DNA of 64,000 nt from CAXBNB01 sp049115735. GTDB lineage: Bacteria > Bacteroidota > Bacteroidia > Cytophagales > Cyclobacteriaceae. Shown here one piece after another: positions 23,878 to 31,817 of the stretch (within the stretch, counting starts at the first letter, position 1; every line of letters begins with the position of its first letter). The notes under the pieces were generated by a model. The model ran no database searches, had not been told where the DNA came from, and saw only the letters and a list, made by a program, of their open reading frames with translations. Location: the NCBI GenBank assembly GCA_049115735.1, contig JAGDZP010000010.1, forward strand, positions 1-64,000, in the 5' to 3' direction. Position numbers and translations under genes: made by a program.

Positions 23878-24771
23878 ATGGAAGATAAGAGTAATATTAA
23901 CGCAGAATTCACAGAGCAGGAACTTAATGAATTGGAGGAAGTGATACTAAAAACGCAAATTGATGTGGATGCTGCATGGGATAAGCAGAAGCAAACCGTA
24001 GAAGACTATGAGGCGGATAAAGCTTCAAAAACCTTCCGTTGGAAATCTTTTTTACGAGTGGCGGCAGTACTACTGTTAATAGCAGTTGTAGGAGGGGTAG
24101 TGTACAATCGGTTGGATTCCGACGCTGTGAGCATACGAACCACAGCTGGTGAAGAAACGATTGAAATACTGCCTGATGGTTCGAAAATATACCTAAACGA
24201 AAACTCTTCAATCTCCTTTGAGGATGACTTTGGTGTAACGGAACGTCAGGTGACCCTGAATGGAGAGGGGTTCTTTGAAGTAGAAAGAGACGAAGAGCAC
24301 CCATTTGTCGTTAGCCTGAGCAATGGTGATGAAGTAAGGGTGTTAGGCACATCATTTAATATTAAGATTGAGGAATTTGGTGCAGTGAATTTATTGGTGG
24401 AAAGTGGACGTGTAGAATATACCCGGGCTTCCAATTACGAAGACAAAAGAACTTTGGTAAAAGGAGATTTTCTAACAACAGGAGCAGGTTCTGTTAGGGT
24501 AAATAAGAATAAGGAGAACAACCTGATTTCATGGAAAACGAAACAGGTGATTTTTGACGAACGGTCATTAAAAGATGTTTTTGAAACGCTTTCAGCCGTA
24601 TACAAAAAGAAAATCGTCTACAACCCGGAACTATCTAACTGTCTGTTGACCGCAGAGTTTGATAACCGACCGGTTGATGAAGTGATAGGTTCTATTTCTT
24701 CAATTTTCAACTTATCATTTTCAATTGAAGAAAATACTATTAGCATTGTAGGGAAGGGTTGTGCAAAATAA
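23878..24771 (+). CDS. FecR-type anti-sigma factor
   Basis: This 297-residue protein has a cytoplasmic N-terminal segment (1-55), one membrane helix at about 57-77 (VAAVLLLIAVVGGVVYN) and a periplasmic FecR domain. The domain contains TTAGEETIEILPDGSKIYLN, LNGEGFFEVERDEEHPFVV and VRVLGTSFNI. A C-terminal DUF4974-like region (about 225-297) has IFDERSLKDVFETLSAVY and CLLTAEFDNRPVDEVIGSI. FecR proteins bind and control the adjacent ECF sigma and receive a signal from an STN-bearing outer-membrane partner. Here the only STN protein is the next gene. Confidence 0.95.
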   Translation: MEDKSNINAEFTEQELNELEEVILKTQIDVDAAWDKQKQTVEDYEADKASKTFRWKSFLRVAAVLLLIAVVGGVVYNRLDSDAVSIRTTAGEETIEILPDGSKIYLNENSSISFEDDFGVTERQVTLNGEGFFEVERDEEHPFVVSLSNGDEVRVLGTSFNIKIEEFGAVNLLVESGRVEYTRASNYEDKRTLVKGDFLTTGAGSVRVNKNKENNLISWKTKQVIFDERSLKDVFETLSAVYKKKIVYNPELSNCLLTAEFDNRPVDEVIGSISSIFNLSFSIEENTISIVGKGCAK

Positions 24772-24789
24772 GAATACCCTTCGGTTTTC

Positions 24790-26304
24790 ATGCGAATAAG
24801 CCTGCTGTGTAACATATTACTATTTTTTTTAATGACTAGGCTAGCCGCCCAGCCCTTGCAGGTGGATGCCGTGTTGGACAGTGCCGTTAGCATCAACCTG
24901 AAAAATGTTAGAAGTGATAGAGCTGTCAAATTATTGAGCAATAGGTTGGGGTATGGGTTTTCATATGATGCGACATTATTGGTTAAAAAACAGATTGATG
25001 TATCAAGTTCCCAACAGAAGGTAAGGAATATATTATATCAAATATTTGGGGATACTTCACTTCATATTAGCACCCATAATAGACAAATTTTAATAGCTAG
25101 AAAATATCTTCACTACGCTCCTCAACCATGTGAAGGAGAGGCAGTAATTAGCGGTACTATATATGACAACCTAACAGATGAGCCGATTCCATTTACGGCG
25201 CTTAATTTAGAGTCTCTGAATAGATATACTGTAGCCAATTACGATGGGATTTTCGTTTTCAAAGTGCCATGCGATGTAGATTCAATAGAAATAGAGACTC
25301 ATGCCCTGGGATATATCAATCTCAAAAAGAATATTTCTGTCAAGAATGGCCAACTAAGCATTTTTCTTGAGCCATCCGTCATTGCGCTTAGAGAAGTTAT
25401 TGTAAGGAGTGTCGATCCAGTCTTTGTTGTTAACCAAAGTCTGGACAAAAGGGACGAAAACTATTTATCCAGAAAAACTGCTGCGAAGGTATTTTTTCGT
25501 GAAACGATTCAGAAAAATGAAGGTCTGGTGGGTTTGTCTGAAGCGGTTTTTCAATTGCAAAAAGAGTCCTATTCAAATTCCAAATCTGATAGATTAAAGC
25601 TGATCAAGGGAAGGAAGTACATCGATGCAACAAAATTAGATACAATTGATTTTAAGCTCAAAGCTTCCCTGAGCAGTTGTTTGAGACTGGATGTTGTAAA
25701 AAACCTGCCATCATTCTATCATGAAGACCTTTCTGATATTTATGACCTCAGCTACACAGATGTTTTGATTTACAATGATCGCCTTGTCTATAAAATTGAT
25801 TTTACTCCCAAAGAGGGAGTCAATGAATATTATCATTCAGGTAGCTTATATATAGATGAGAATGACTACTCGTTAATAGCGACAGAATTTGTTGTTGATA
25901 AGAAGATGTTGCACAGAGCCAGGTCGGAAATAATCATTAGAAAATCAAGAAAGGTAAAAAGTAAATTAAAGAGTGCTAAATACACTGTTCATTATATGGA
26001 GATTGATGGTAAGTATTTCCTGAGTTATGTTAGAATGGAGATAGCTATGAGAGTGCGTTTAACAAAACGTATAAGGGGCTCATCATACATTTCTATTGCC
26101 GAAATGGTCGTAAATCAAGTGGATAATGGTGAAATTGATCGCATAGAACGTCATGAGGCATTTAAGACTGACAAAATTTTTATGGAAGAGCCAATGTCTT
26201 ATGATCTTGATTTTTGGAAGGGCTATGACTTTTTTCCATTAGACATTCCGTTATACCAATCTATTAATGCACTTGAAAGTATTTTGAAGCCTACTCATCA
26301 ATAA
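24790..26304 (+). CDS. STN plus carboxypeptidase-regulatory-like protein, paralogue 2
   Basis: This 504-residue protein has a signal peptide (about 1-20, ending LAAQ) and an STN secretin/TonB N-terminal-like domain (about 33-105: ISINLKNVRSDRAVKLLSN, then YGFSYDATLL). A CarboxypepD_reg-like domain follows (about 117-195), then a 300-residue C-terminal part paralogous to the 22039-23283 product (FFRETIQKN, DVVKNLP, DIYDLSYTDV). No TonB plug or 22-strand barrel is present. In FecIR systems the STN domain contacts FecR, so this may be the signal-transducing partner despite lacking a receptor barrel. That role is inferred. It lies 18 bases after fecR. Confidence 0.85.
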   Translation: MRISLLCNILLFFLMTRLAAQPLQVDAVLDSAVSINLKNVRSDRAVKLLSNRLGYGFSYDATLLVKKQIDVSSSQQKVRNILYQIFGDTSLHISTHNRQILIARKYLHYAPQPCEGEAVISGTIYDNLTDEPIPFTALNLESLNRYTVANYDGIFVFKVPCDVDSIEIETHALGYINLKKNISVKNGQLSIFLEPSVIALREVIVRSVDPVFVVNQSLDKRDENYLSRKTAAKVFFRETIQKNEGLVGLSEAVFQLQKESYSNSKSDRLKLIKGRKYIDATKLDTIDFKLKASLSSCLRLDVVKNLPSFYHEDLSDIYDLSYTDVLIYNDRLVYKIDFTPKEGVNEYYHSGSLYIDENDYSLIATEFVVDKKMLHRARSEIIIRKSRKVKSKLKSAKYTVHYMEIDGKYFLSYVRMEIAMRVRLTKRIRGSSYISIAEMVVNQVDNGEIDRIERHEAFKTDKIFMEEPMSYDLDFWKGYDFFPLDIPLYQSINALESILKPTHQ

Positions 26305-26357
26305 ACACCTGATTTTAACGAGTAGGAATGGTTGGTGTCAATATTCCTATTTATAGA

Positions 26358-27878
26358 CTATTGTTGCATGAGATTTTTCATTAGTGTAACCTGTTTATCT
26401 TCTCCCACAAGAAGACCATCATGATAAAATGATACTACTTTTAACGGGACATTATTCCAGGCCATTTGGGCCACATTATCTGGACTAATGCTATATCTGC
26501 CAAGGGTCTTTTCTGTGGGCCAGTCAACGGAAGGAAAGGATACATAGGCTAACTCCGAACAAACAATTTTATCAGTTGTGTTGACATCAAAATTGAAATC
26601 ATATTTTTTTCCAAGTTGTCTAAAAGCCATTATTATGGCTTCTTGCTTAAGACCCCTGCTTGAGTCTTCCGGGAAAACAGGCCTAAGAATTGCCAAATCA
26701 TCAACGTTCATAAAATGTTCCAAGGTACTAAGCTGGACTCCACTACGAAGTGCTTCAATCACTTGTTTTTCAGAAGATATTTGACTTGCGTACTGTTGAA
26801 TATGTTGATCGGACCATACTCCTATATCGATTAGCTCAGCTTTAGTCCCTGTCCAAATAGCTACGTGACCAAAATGACCAGGGATCAACTTGTCCGTTAA
26901 ACGAAAAGGTGTTTTTTCCATTAGAATGTCTAATGGTTGTAGAACACTTTTTACTTGTTCCAAAGCTTCTTTGTTATTGTACAATTTTCCCTTTCTCGCT
27001 TCGTACAATCCTACCGTATTACCAAAAAGGCCGCTTAACATATCAAATCCATCACTTGAAGATTTGGCTATCATGTCGGCAGTTATGCGCTCAAATGCGA
27101 CAAATTTGCTTTTTGCTATTTCGTTTACCCTGATTTTCTTTACATAATTGTACGAGGGACTTGATTGGATCAGTTGATTGAGATACAGAAACTCTTCATC
27201 CTCATTCAATGCTGAAAAACTGCTTTTCTCCGTCTCGTAGAACTTGATGACTCTTCTAATTCTATGACGATTTTCTACGGAATTTGCTGCTAAAGTCATT
27301 TCAGCCAGTTTGTTGGCAACAAGACCAAAACCCATATCAGGGTCGTTGATTATTTTTCTTAATCTGCCGTCTTGCTCGAAAAGAATTGTACCTAAAAGAT
27401 AGTTGTCGTATAGAGTGAGTGCAGCGGACAATGAAAGCATTAGCCCCTTTAGGCGCAATTCACTACTTATTCCATATCTATTCAGCGTTTCCATATCGGC
27501 ATCAACAGCACATTCATAGGTGTTGGCTATTGAATAAAGGTCGCCTCTTATGTTCAGGTAATCTTCTGTGCCGGTTTTGAGCACGACAAGATCTCTACTA
27601 CTCAATGGTTTTTCCTTATTGGCTTTTAAGCTTTCAGAAACCTGCAGCATTTGGGATCGTGCTACCAGACTATATTCTACCAAAAGTTGTAGCTCATCAT
27701 AATCCTTTTTAAATATGGCTATGGGATTGGATTCTGAATCTAATCTTTCGGCAAAGGCCAACAAGCAATCATCAGTTCTAACCGCTTGTTTCATAGAAAT
27801 GCGAATAAAATAGAATGCTGCAACTCCAAATACCAGGAGTAGGGAGATAATAATAATTTTTTTGGTGGTGGTCATCAT
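26358..27878 (-). CDS. YiiX-like permuted papain-fold amidase/peptidase with membrane anchor
   Basis: The frame opens at 27944, but M23/M24 (27878 or 27875, MMTTTKKIIIIS) start just before the single membrane helix KIIIISLLLVFGVAAFYFI and are preferred (506 or 505 residues). The C-terminal third contains FGHVAIWTG with a conserved histidine and IVCSELAYVSF with the conserved cysteine. This is the His-before-Cys order of circularly permuted NlpC/P60-type (YiiX/DUF830) enzymes. The middle 300 residues are helical and unassigned. It may cleave an amide, thioester or lipid-linked bond in the envelope, but the substrate is unknown. It is convergent with the STN protein gene. Confidence 0.8.
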   Translation of the reverse strand: MMTTTKKIIIISLLLVFGVAAFYFIRISMKQAVRTDDCLLAFAERLDSESNPIAIFKKDYDELQLLVEYSLVARSQMLQVSESLKANKEKPLSSRDLVVLKTGTEDYLNIRGDLYSIANTYECAVDADMETLNRYGISSELRLKGLMLSLSAALTLYDNYLLGTILFEQDGRLRKIINDPDMGFGLVANKLAEMTLAANSVENRHRIRRVIKFYETEKSSFSALNEDEEFLYLNQLIQSSPSYNYVKKIRVNEIAKSKFVAFERITADMIAKSSSDGFDMLSGLFGNTVGLYEARKGKLYNNKEALEQVKSVLQPLDILMEKTPFRLTDKLIPGHFGHVAIWTGTKAELIDIGVWSDQHIQQYASQISSEKQVIEALRSGVQLSTLEHFMNVDDLAILRPVFPEDSSRGLKQEAIIMAFRQLGKKYDFNFDVNTTDKIVCSELAYVSFPSVDWPTEKTLGRYSISPDNVAQMAWNNVPLKVVSFYHDGLLVGEDKQVTLMKNLMQQ

Positions 27879-27995
27879 AGCTGGGTCAGGTAGAAATGTA
27901 CTTAGAAAGTTCAACAATTCAAAAGTGTGGAGGATATGAATCAAAGGTTGATAAAGTGTGCCTGTTTTGACAACTGCTTATCGCTTGTTATTGAA

Positions 27996-28745
27996 TCAAA
28001 TCCAAAAGGGAATAATCGCTTTTCTATCTTTAGGATATTTCTCGAACTTGTCATTGTACCACTTATGATGTCTCAGAGATCTAGGTAGCAGATTCGCAAG
28101 GGTCCAGATCAAGAAAGTGGAGGCCGGCCAATTCCAGGCCATGATGGAAAACCCAAGCCATTGTATAATTTCACCAAAGTGGTTGGGGCAAGATATTCTC
28201 TCGAACAAAAAACCGATAGGTATTTTATAGTCTGTTTCTCCAGGCTTTCGAAGGTTCATTAAAATACTGTCACTTCGTTGATTGATATAGAATCCAAGAG
28301 CGAATACAATAGCCCCAATCCAGAAATTCAAGTTGTAGAAATTACTATGGTCGTATTGTTCCAGCTTCGCCAGGTAATACCCATTGAGCCCGGCATTTAC
28401 CATATTGAATAATATTGCAGAAGTGGCAATAACCAAGGGCATCTTTTTACCTGATGTTCTTATTCTAAAAGGGAAGATTATAGACCGATTGAAGTAGTGG
28501 ATGAGCCAAAGCGAGCTGAGGAGGAGGGCATAGTTTGATTGTTTGCTGGATATCGCGAAATATAAAATGATCAAAAAGGAGGGAAGCTCCATGATGATCC
28601 ATCCCATTCGATTGCTAATTTCGGCTCCCCAACCTTTTTCTATGTGACGGCCATAAGGTGCCTTTACGAATTGAAGCAATACAAAAGTGGCTACAGCCAT
28701 GCCTGACCAGATTATACAAATAAAAGCCAGCGTTTCAAGAGTCAT
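27996..28745 (-). CDS. Steroid 5-alpha-reductase family membrane protein
   Basis: This protein has about 249 residues from ATG 28745 (MTLETLAF); an upstream ATG at 28766 is also possible. It has about six hydrophobic helices. The C-terminal half matches the 3-oxo-5-alpha-steroid 4-dehydrogenase family: NLNFWIGAIVFALGFYIN, NLRKPG, YKIPIGFLFERISCPNHFGEI, and WYNDKFEKYPKDRKAIIPFWI at the end. Such enzymes reduce a double bond of a steroid or polyprenoid with NADPH. Bacterial substrates are mostly unknown. It overlaps the end of the SDR gene by 11 bases, so the two are co-translated. Confidence 0.85.
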   Translation of the reverse strand: MTLETLAFICIIWSGMAVATFVLLQFVKAPYGRHIEKGWGAEISNRMGWIIMELPSFLIILYFAISSKQSNYALLLSSLWLIHYFNRSIIFPFRIRTSGKKMPLVIATSAILFNMVNAGLNGYYLAKLEQYDHSNFYNLNFWIGAIVFALGFYINQRSDSILMNLRKPGETDYKIPIGFLFERISCPNHFGEIIQWLGFSIMAWNWPASTFLIWTLANLLPRSLRHHKWYNDKFEKYPKDRKAIIPFWI

Positions 28746-29730
28746 TGCGATCTTTTTCTTTTTCAAACCAATCTATTAGGTCTCCAAGAGTCTCCTTTAG
28801 AATCCTTGGGCTATGCGCCAAATCCTTTGCTGCTTTTTCATGACTCATGTTTTTGTGACCGTACTTTAAAGTCATCAGGCTTTCGTAGGTAAATGCTGAT
28901 TTTCGCTGCATAAAAAGAGAGAAAAACCTTGCCAATGGTAATAGGCAAACCATGATAGGAATGGGAATGATCCAAGGACTTATTCTCCGTTCGCTAGCTT
29001 CCGAAAGTACTTTTGACATATCCTTCATGCTATAATACTTTCCTGTGAGATTGTATATTTCCCCTGGCTTATTCAATTCAATGCTTCTGATAATTGAATC
29101 GACTACATCTCTCAAATCTACATAATCGTACCCACCGGCTGGTAGAGCTGGTATTTTAGCTTTCCATAGATCCAGAATGGATTGTCCCAAAAGTGAGGGA
29201 CGGTAATCGGGCGGCCCGACAAGAGCTGATGGTCTGATGATGATTGCATTAAGCTCTTTATTTTTGATTGCATCAAGGACTAATCCTTCGCTTTTTGCTT
29301 TCGAATAGCCATAGATATTGGATTCGTTTGTTTTTAGAGGGCTCGATTCATTATGAATTTGGTCTTGTGGTAGTTCTGCTATAGCATTAGTGGAGCTGAT
29401 GTGTATAAGCCGAGTGTTTTTGTAAGTAAGAATCGCTTCAACTACTTTTTCTGTACCTGTGATGTTGGTGTCGATAACTTTTTCTTTGTCACTAGACCCC
29501 AAGGAGATCATTCCGGCACAGTGTATCACTGCATCACAATCTTTGAACAGTTTTTGAAGGAAATTAAGGTCGGTGATTTCCCCTTGAATCAAGTTTAGGT
29601 TTGGATGAGTTACGGGTGGTACCGACGACCTGTATTGAGCCTGTACAGAATATCCCTTTTTGATCAATGGCTCCAGAAGAGCGGTTCCAAGATGACCACT
29701 TGCACCGGTGATGGTTATTCTTTTGGGCAT
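28735..29730 (-). CDS. NAD(P)-dependent epimerase/dehydratase, 3beta-HSD-like SDR
   Basis: This 331-residue extended SDR has the nucleotide-binding motif GASGHLG at 9-15, the active-site serines in HISSTNA (S112/S113) and the tyrosine-lysine pair YGYSKAK (Y140/K144 or Y142/K146). ALVGPPDYRPSL and YDYVDLRDVVDSI are typical of the 3-beta-hydroxysteroid dehydrogenase and dihydroflavonol-reductase branch. It probably oxidises or reduces a hydroxyl next to a ring or chain. The substrate is unknown. It overlaps a steroid-reductase-like gene downstream and is divergent from the membrane protein at 29826, with an operator-like palindrome in the shared spacer. Confidence 0.9.
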   Translation of the reverse strand: MPKRITITGASGHLGTALLEPLIKKGYSVQAQYRSSVPPVTHPNLNLIQGEITDLNFLQKLFKDCDAVIHCAGMISLGSSDKEKVIDTNITGTEKVVEAILTYKNTRLIHISSTNAIAELPQDQIHNESSPLKTNESNIYGYSKAKSEGLVLDAIKNKELNAIIIRPSALVGPPDYRPSLLGQSILDLWKAKIPALPAGGYDYVDLRDVVDSIIRSIELNKPGEIYNLTGKYYSMKDMSKVLSEASERRISPWIIPIPIMVCLLPLARFFSLFMQRKSAFTYESLMTLKYGHKNMSHEKAAKDLAHSPRILKETLGDLIDWFEKEKDRNDS

Positions 29731-29798
29731 AGAAATTTAAAAGTAGAGAATAATAATTATTTCTACTGAAATACTTTTTTATTCAGTTTGTTGTTAGT

Positions 29799-29817
29799 TA
29801 CTTTGAAATGCAAAGTA
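29799..29817. promoter_or_regulatory. Operator-like palindrome TACTTTG-N5-CAAAGTA, site 1
   Basis: TACTTTG (29799-29805), spacer aaatg, CAAAGTA (29811-29817) form perfect 7-bp half-sites. The same architecture recurs at 30762-30780. It is probably bound by the HTH_34-type regulator encoded at 30446-30745, which would make the block autoregulated. Confidence 0.65.
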
Positions 29818-29825
29818 CTTTTAAT

Positions 29826-30449
29826 ATGGAAGAACAAAAAGATTATTTAGAAGATATCTCACAGATCAGAAATATGATGGAACAGTCTTCCAGGTTTATA
29901 TCCCTGAGTGGACTGTCCGGAATATTTGCAGGTGTTTATGCATTGATAGGAGCATACACAGCTCATTACCTGATCTGGCAAAGTGGTTTATCCAAACTAA
30001 AAAACGGATATGCTTATGCCACATTAAATTTACAATTGGCCTTATACGCTGTGGCAGGGACTGTTTTCATTTTGGCCATTGCTACAGGAATTTATTTCAC
30101 GACTAAAAAGGCAAAGAAGCAGGGATTGAAATCCTGGGACAGTACAACCCAGCGGTTGATTATCAATTTGTTGATACCATTGGTAACAGGAGGGGTGTTT
30201 TGTTTGGTATTGATCAATAAAGGAATCTATTCCATTATTGCACCATCTACGCTAATCTTCTATGGACTGGCATTGGTGAATGCAAGTAAGTATACCTTTC
30301 GCGACATCAGGTTTTTAGGTTTATTAGAGATTGTTTTAGGGCTGATATCTAGCTTATATCCTGGTAATGGTATATTGTATATGGCAGTGGGCTTTGGTAT
30401 ATTCCATATTATTTATGGAGTAGTGATGTATATAAAATACGAAAAGTGA
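29826..30449 (+). CDS. Membrane protein of unknown function, partner of HTH_34 regulator
   Basis: An ATG at 29808 lies inside the operator palindrome, so I take the next in-frame ATG at 29826 (MEEQKDYLEDISQIRNMMEQ), giving 207 residues. It has a charged N-terminus and about six hydrophobic helices (first about 27-50, GLSGIFAGVYALIGAYTAHYL). I do not recognise a catalytic motif. Proteins of this layout commonly precede small winged-helix regulators in Bacteroidota and may sense the membrane or modulate the regulator. The stop overlaps the regulator's GTG start by three bases. Confidence 0.8.
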   Translation: MEEQKDYLEDISQIRNMMEQSSRFISLSGLSGIFAGVYALIGAYTAHYLIWQSGLSKLKNGYAYATLNLQLALYAVAGTVFILAIATGIYFTTKKAKKQGLKSWDSTTQRLIINLLIPLVTGGVFCLVLINKGIYSIIAPSTLIFYGLALVNASKYTFRDIRFLGLLEIVLGLISSLYPGNGILYMAVGFGIFHIIYGVVMYIKYEK

Positions 30450-30745
30450 TCAACAACTTTGACAAACTGAACAAGGGCTTTGAAAATAGGGTCAGACTTG
30501 GTATTATGTCAATACTGATGGTGAACGACTATGCTGATTTTAACTTTCTAAAAGAAAATCTGAAACTCACTGATGGAAACTTGGCAAGCCACTTAAAGGC
30601 ATTAGAGAAACTTGAGTACGTGGGAATGCAAAAGGAATTTATAGGTAGAAAACCGAATACAAAATACATGGCTTCCAAATTAGGAAAAAGGGCTTTTAGT
30701 GACCATTTGGATGCTCTGGAAAGTTTATTGAAAAATCGAAATTGA
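30446..30745 (+). CDS. Winged-helix transcriptional regulator (HTH_34 type)
   Basis: This 99-residue protein starts with GTG at 30446, overlapping the previous stop. The winged helix is visible in NRVRLGIMSILMVND, DFNFLKENLKLTDGNLASHLKAL with the recognition helix, and YVGMQKEFIGRKPNTKYMAS as the wing. This resembles the MarR/ArsR-like PF13601 group. No metal- or ligand-binding residues stand out. The conserved context with a membrane protein and creD, plus two identical-format palindromes at 29799 and 30762, suggests it controls this block including itself. Confidence 0.9.
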   Translation: MINNFDKLNKGFENRVRLGIMSILMVNDYADFNFLKENLKLTDGNLASHLKALEKLEYVGMQKEFIGRKPNTKYMASKLGKRAFSDHLDALESLLKNRN

Positions 30746-30761
30746 TATTTTTTTAACTATA

Positions 30762-30780
30762 TACTTTGAAATACAAAGTA
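30762..30780. promoter_or_regulatory. Operator-like palindrome TACTTTG-N5-CAAAGTA, site 2
   Basis: TACTTTG (30762-30768), spacer aaata, CAAAGTA (30774-30780) match site 1 in both half-sites and spacing, with the flanking bases cttttaat also conserved. The TTTG within it could be part of a -7 element, so a bound repressor would block the promoter of the DUF1361-dgkA-creD genes. Confidence 0.65.
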
Positions 30781-30795
30781 CTTTTAATTATAAAT

Positions 30796-31449
30796 ATGAA
30801 TATAACACTCCAAAAATTTACGCTTCCCATCAGAATGATGGTTTTGCACACCGCATTCAATTATGGACTCATAATGCTCGTCTTTATCAGGTCGGCTCAA
30901 AGGCACTATCTATTCTTAGGTTGGAATTTGTTTCTGGCCTGGATACCATTGCTATTGGCGTTTTATCTGAAGAAACACTTTACTCAAAAATGGGGGATAA
31001 GGTTTTATGCATTTCTCGGAATGTGGCTTCTTTTTTTTCCTAATGCACCATACATCATAACTGATCTTATTCACCTGAATGAAAGGTACAATCCGGCTGC
31101 ATGGTACGATATCCTGTTGCTCTTTTCTAGTGCATTAAATGGCCTATTACTTGGGTTTTACTCCCTTTACCTAGTTCACAATAAACTCAGGGATCAATTC
31201 AAAGAACGGATTGCCTGGCTGCTTGTAATTTGTTTTTCTGTACTCTCAGGTTATGGCATATACCTCGGTAGGGTATTGCGATGGAACAGTTGGGACCTGT
31301 TCGTTCATCCAATTACCCTTTTAAAACAATCCCTGGTTCAACTCACAAGCTTTTATGCCATTTCCATGACTATAGGATTCTCTTCATTTATCATCACTCT
31401 TTATTATGTATTCAAAACCATTATCAATTATGAATCGACTCGAAATTAG
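30796..31449 (+). CDS. DUF1361 family membrane protein
   Basis: The frame opens at 30766 inside the operator, so the ATG at 30796 (MNITLQKFTLPIRMM) is the better start, giving 217 residues. About six membrane helices are visible. Family-typical segments are FLGWNLFLAWIPLLLAF, WLLFFPNAPYIITDLIHL and WYDILLLFSSALNGLLLGFY. DUF1361 has no established function that I know of. It overlaps dgkA by 20 bases and is the first gene after operator site 2. Confidence 0.88.
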   Translation: MNITLQKFTLPIRMMVLHTAFNYGLIMLVFIRSAQRHYLFLGWNLFLAWIPLLLAFYLKKHFTQKWGIRFYAFLGMWLLFFPNAPYIITDLIHLNERYNPAAWYDILLLFSSALNGLLLGFYSLYLVHNKLRDQFKERIAWLLVICFSVLSGYGIYLGRVLRWNSWDLFVHPITLLKQSLVQLTSFYAISMTIGFSSFIITLYYVFKTIINYESTRN

Positions 31450-31813
31450 TATCAATAAAAACATCAAAAGCTACAGCCATGCCCTTCGAGGATTGTCGTT
31501 TGTTTTCAGGACAGAAAACAACATTATATATCATTCTGCAGCGGCTATCATATCAGTTATTTGTGGGTTGCTATTTCAAATATCAAATACAGAATGGATA
31601 GTGATTTTGCTTGCTTGTGGATTGGTATTTATGGCTGAGATATTCAACACTGCAATTGAAAAACTGCTTGATTTTATTTCTCCCCAATACCATTCTCAGG
31701 TCGGCTTGATCAAAGATGTATCCGCAGCAGCGGTGTTGATTATTTCCATTGCAGCGCTGCTCGTTGGAACAATCATTTTTATTCCTAAAATATTCTCTCA
31801 ATTAAACTTTTAA
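31430..31813 (+). CDS. dgkA: Diacylglycerol kinase family protein (DgkA-like)
   Basis: An in-frame codon at 31406 precedes, but ATG 31430 (MNRLEISINKNIKSYSHAL) matches the family N-terminus (127 residues). It has three membrane helices. The signature AEIFNTAIEKLLDFI with catalytic and metal-binding glutamates, then KDVSAAAVLI, is diagnostic for the DgkA/UndK fold. It phosphorylates diacylglycerol or undecaprenol in the inner membrane, recycling lipids from envelope synthesis. It lies between DUF1361 and creD, four bases before creD, in the block governed by the twin operators. Confidence 0.93.
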   Translation: MNRLEISINKNIKSYSHALRGLSFVFRTENNIIYHSAAAIISVICGLLFQISNTEWIVILLACGLVFMAEIFNTAIEKLLDFISPQYHSQVGLIKDVSAAAVLIISIAALLVGTIIFIPKIFSQLNF

Positions 31814-31817
31814 CAAA

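Noticed and set aside
29808..29826. ATG at 29808 as the start of the membrane protein gene
   Set aside because: It lies inside the operator palindrome, so translation from it is unlikely; the next ATG at 29826 is used.
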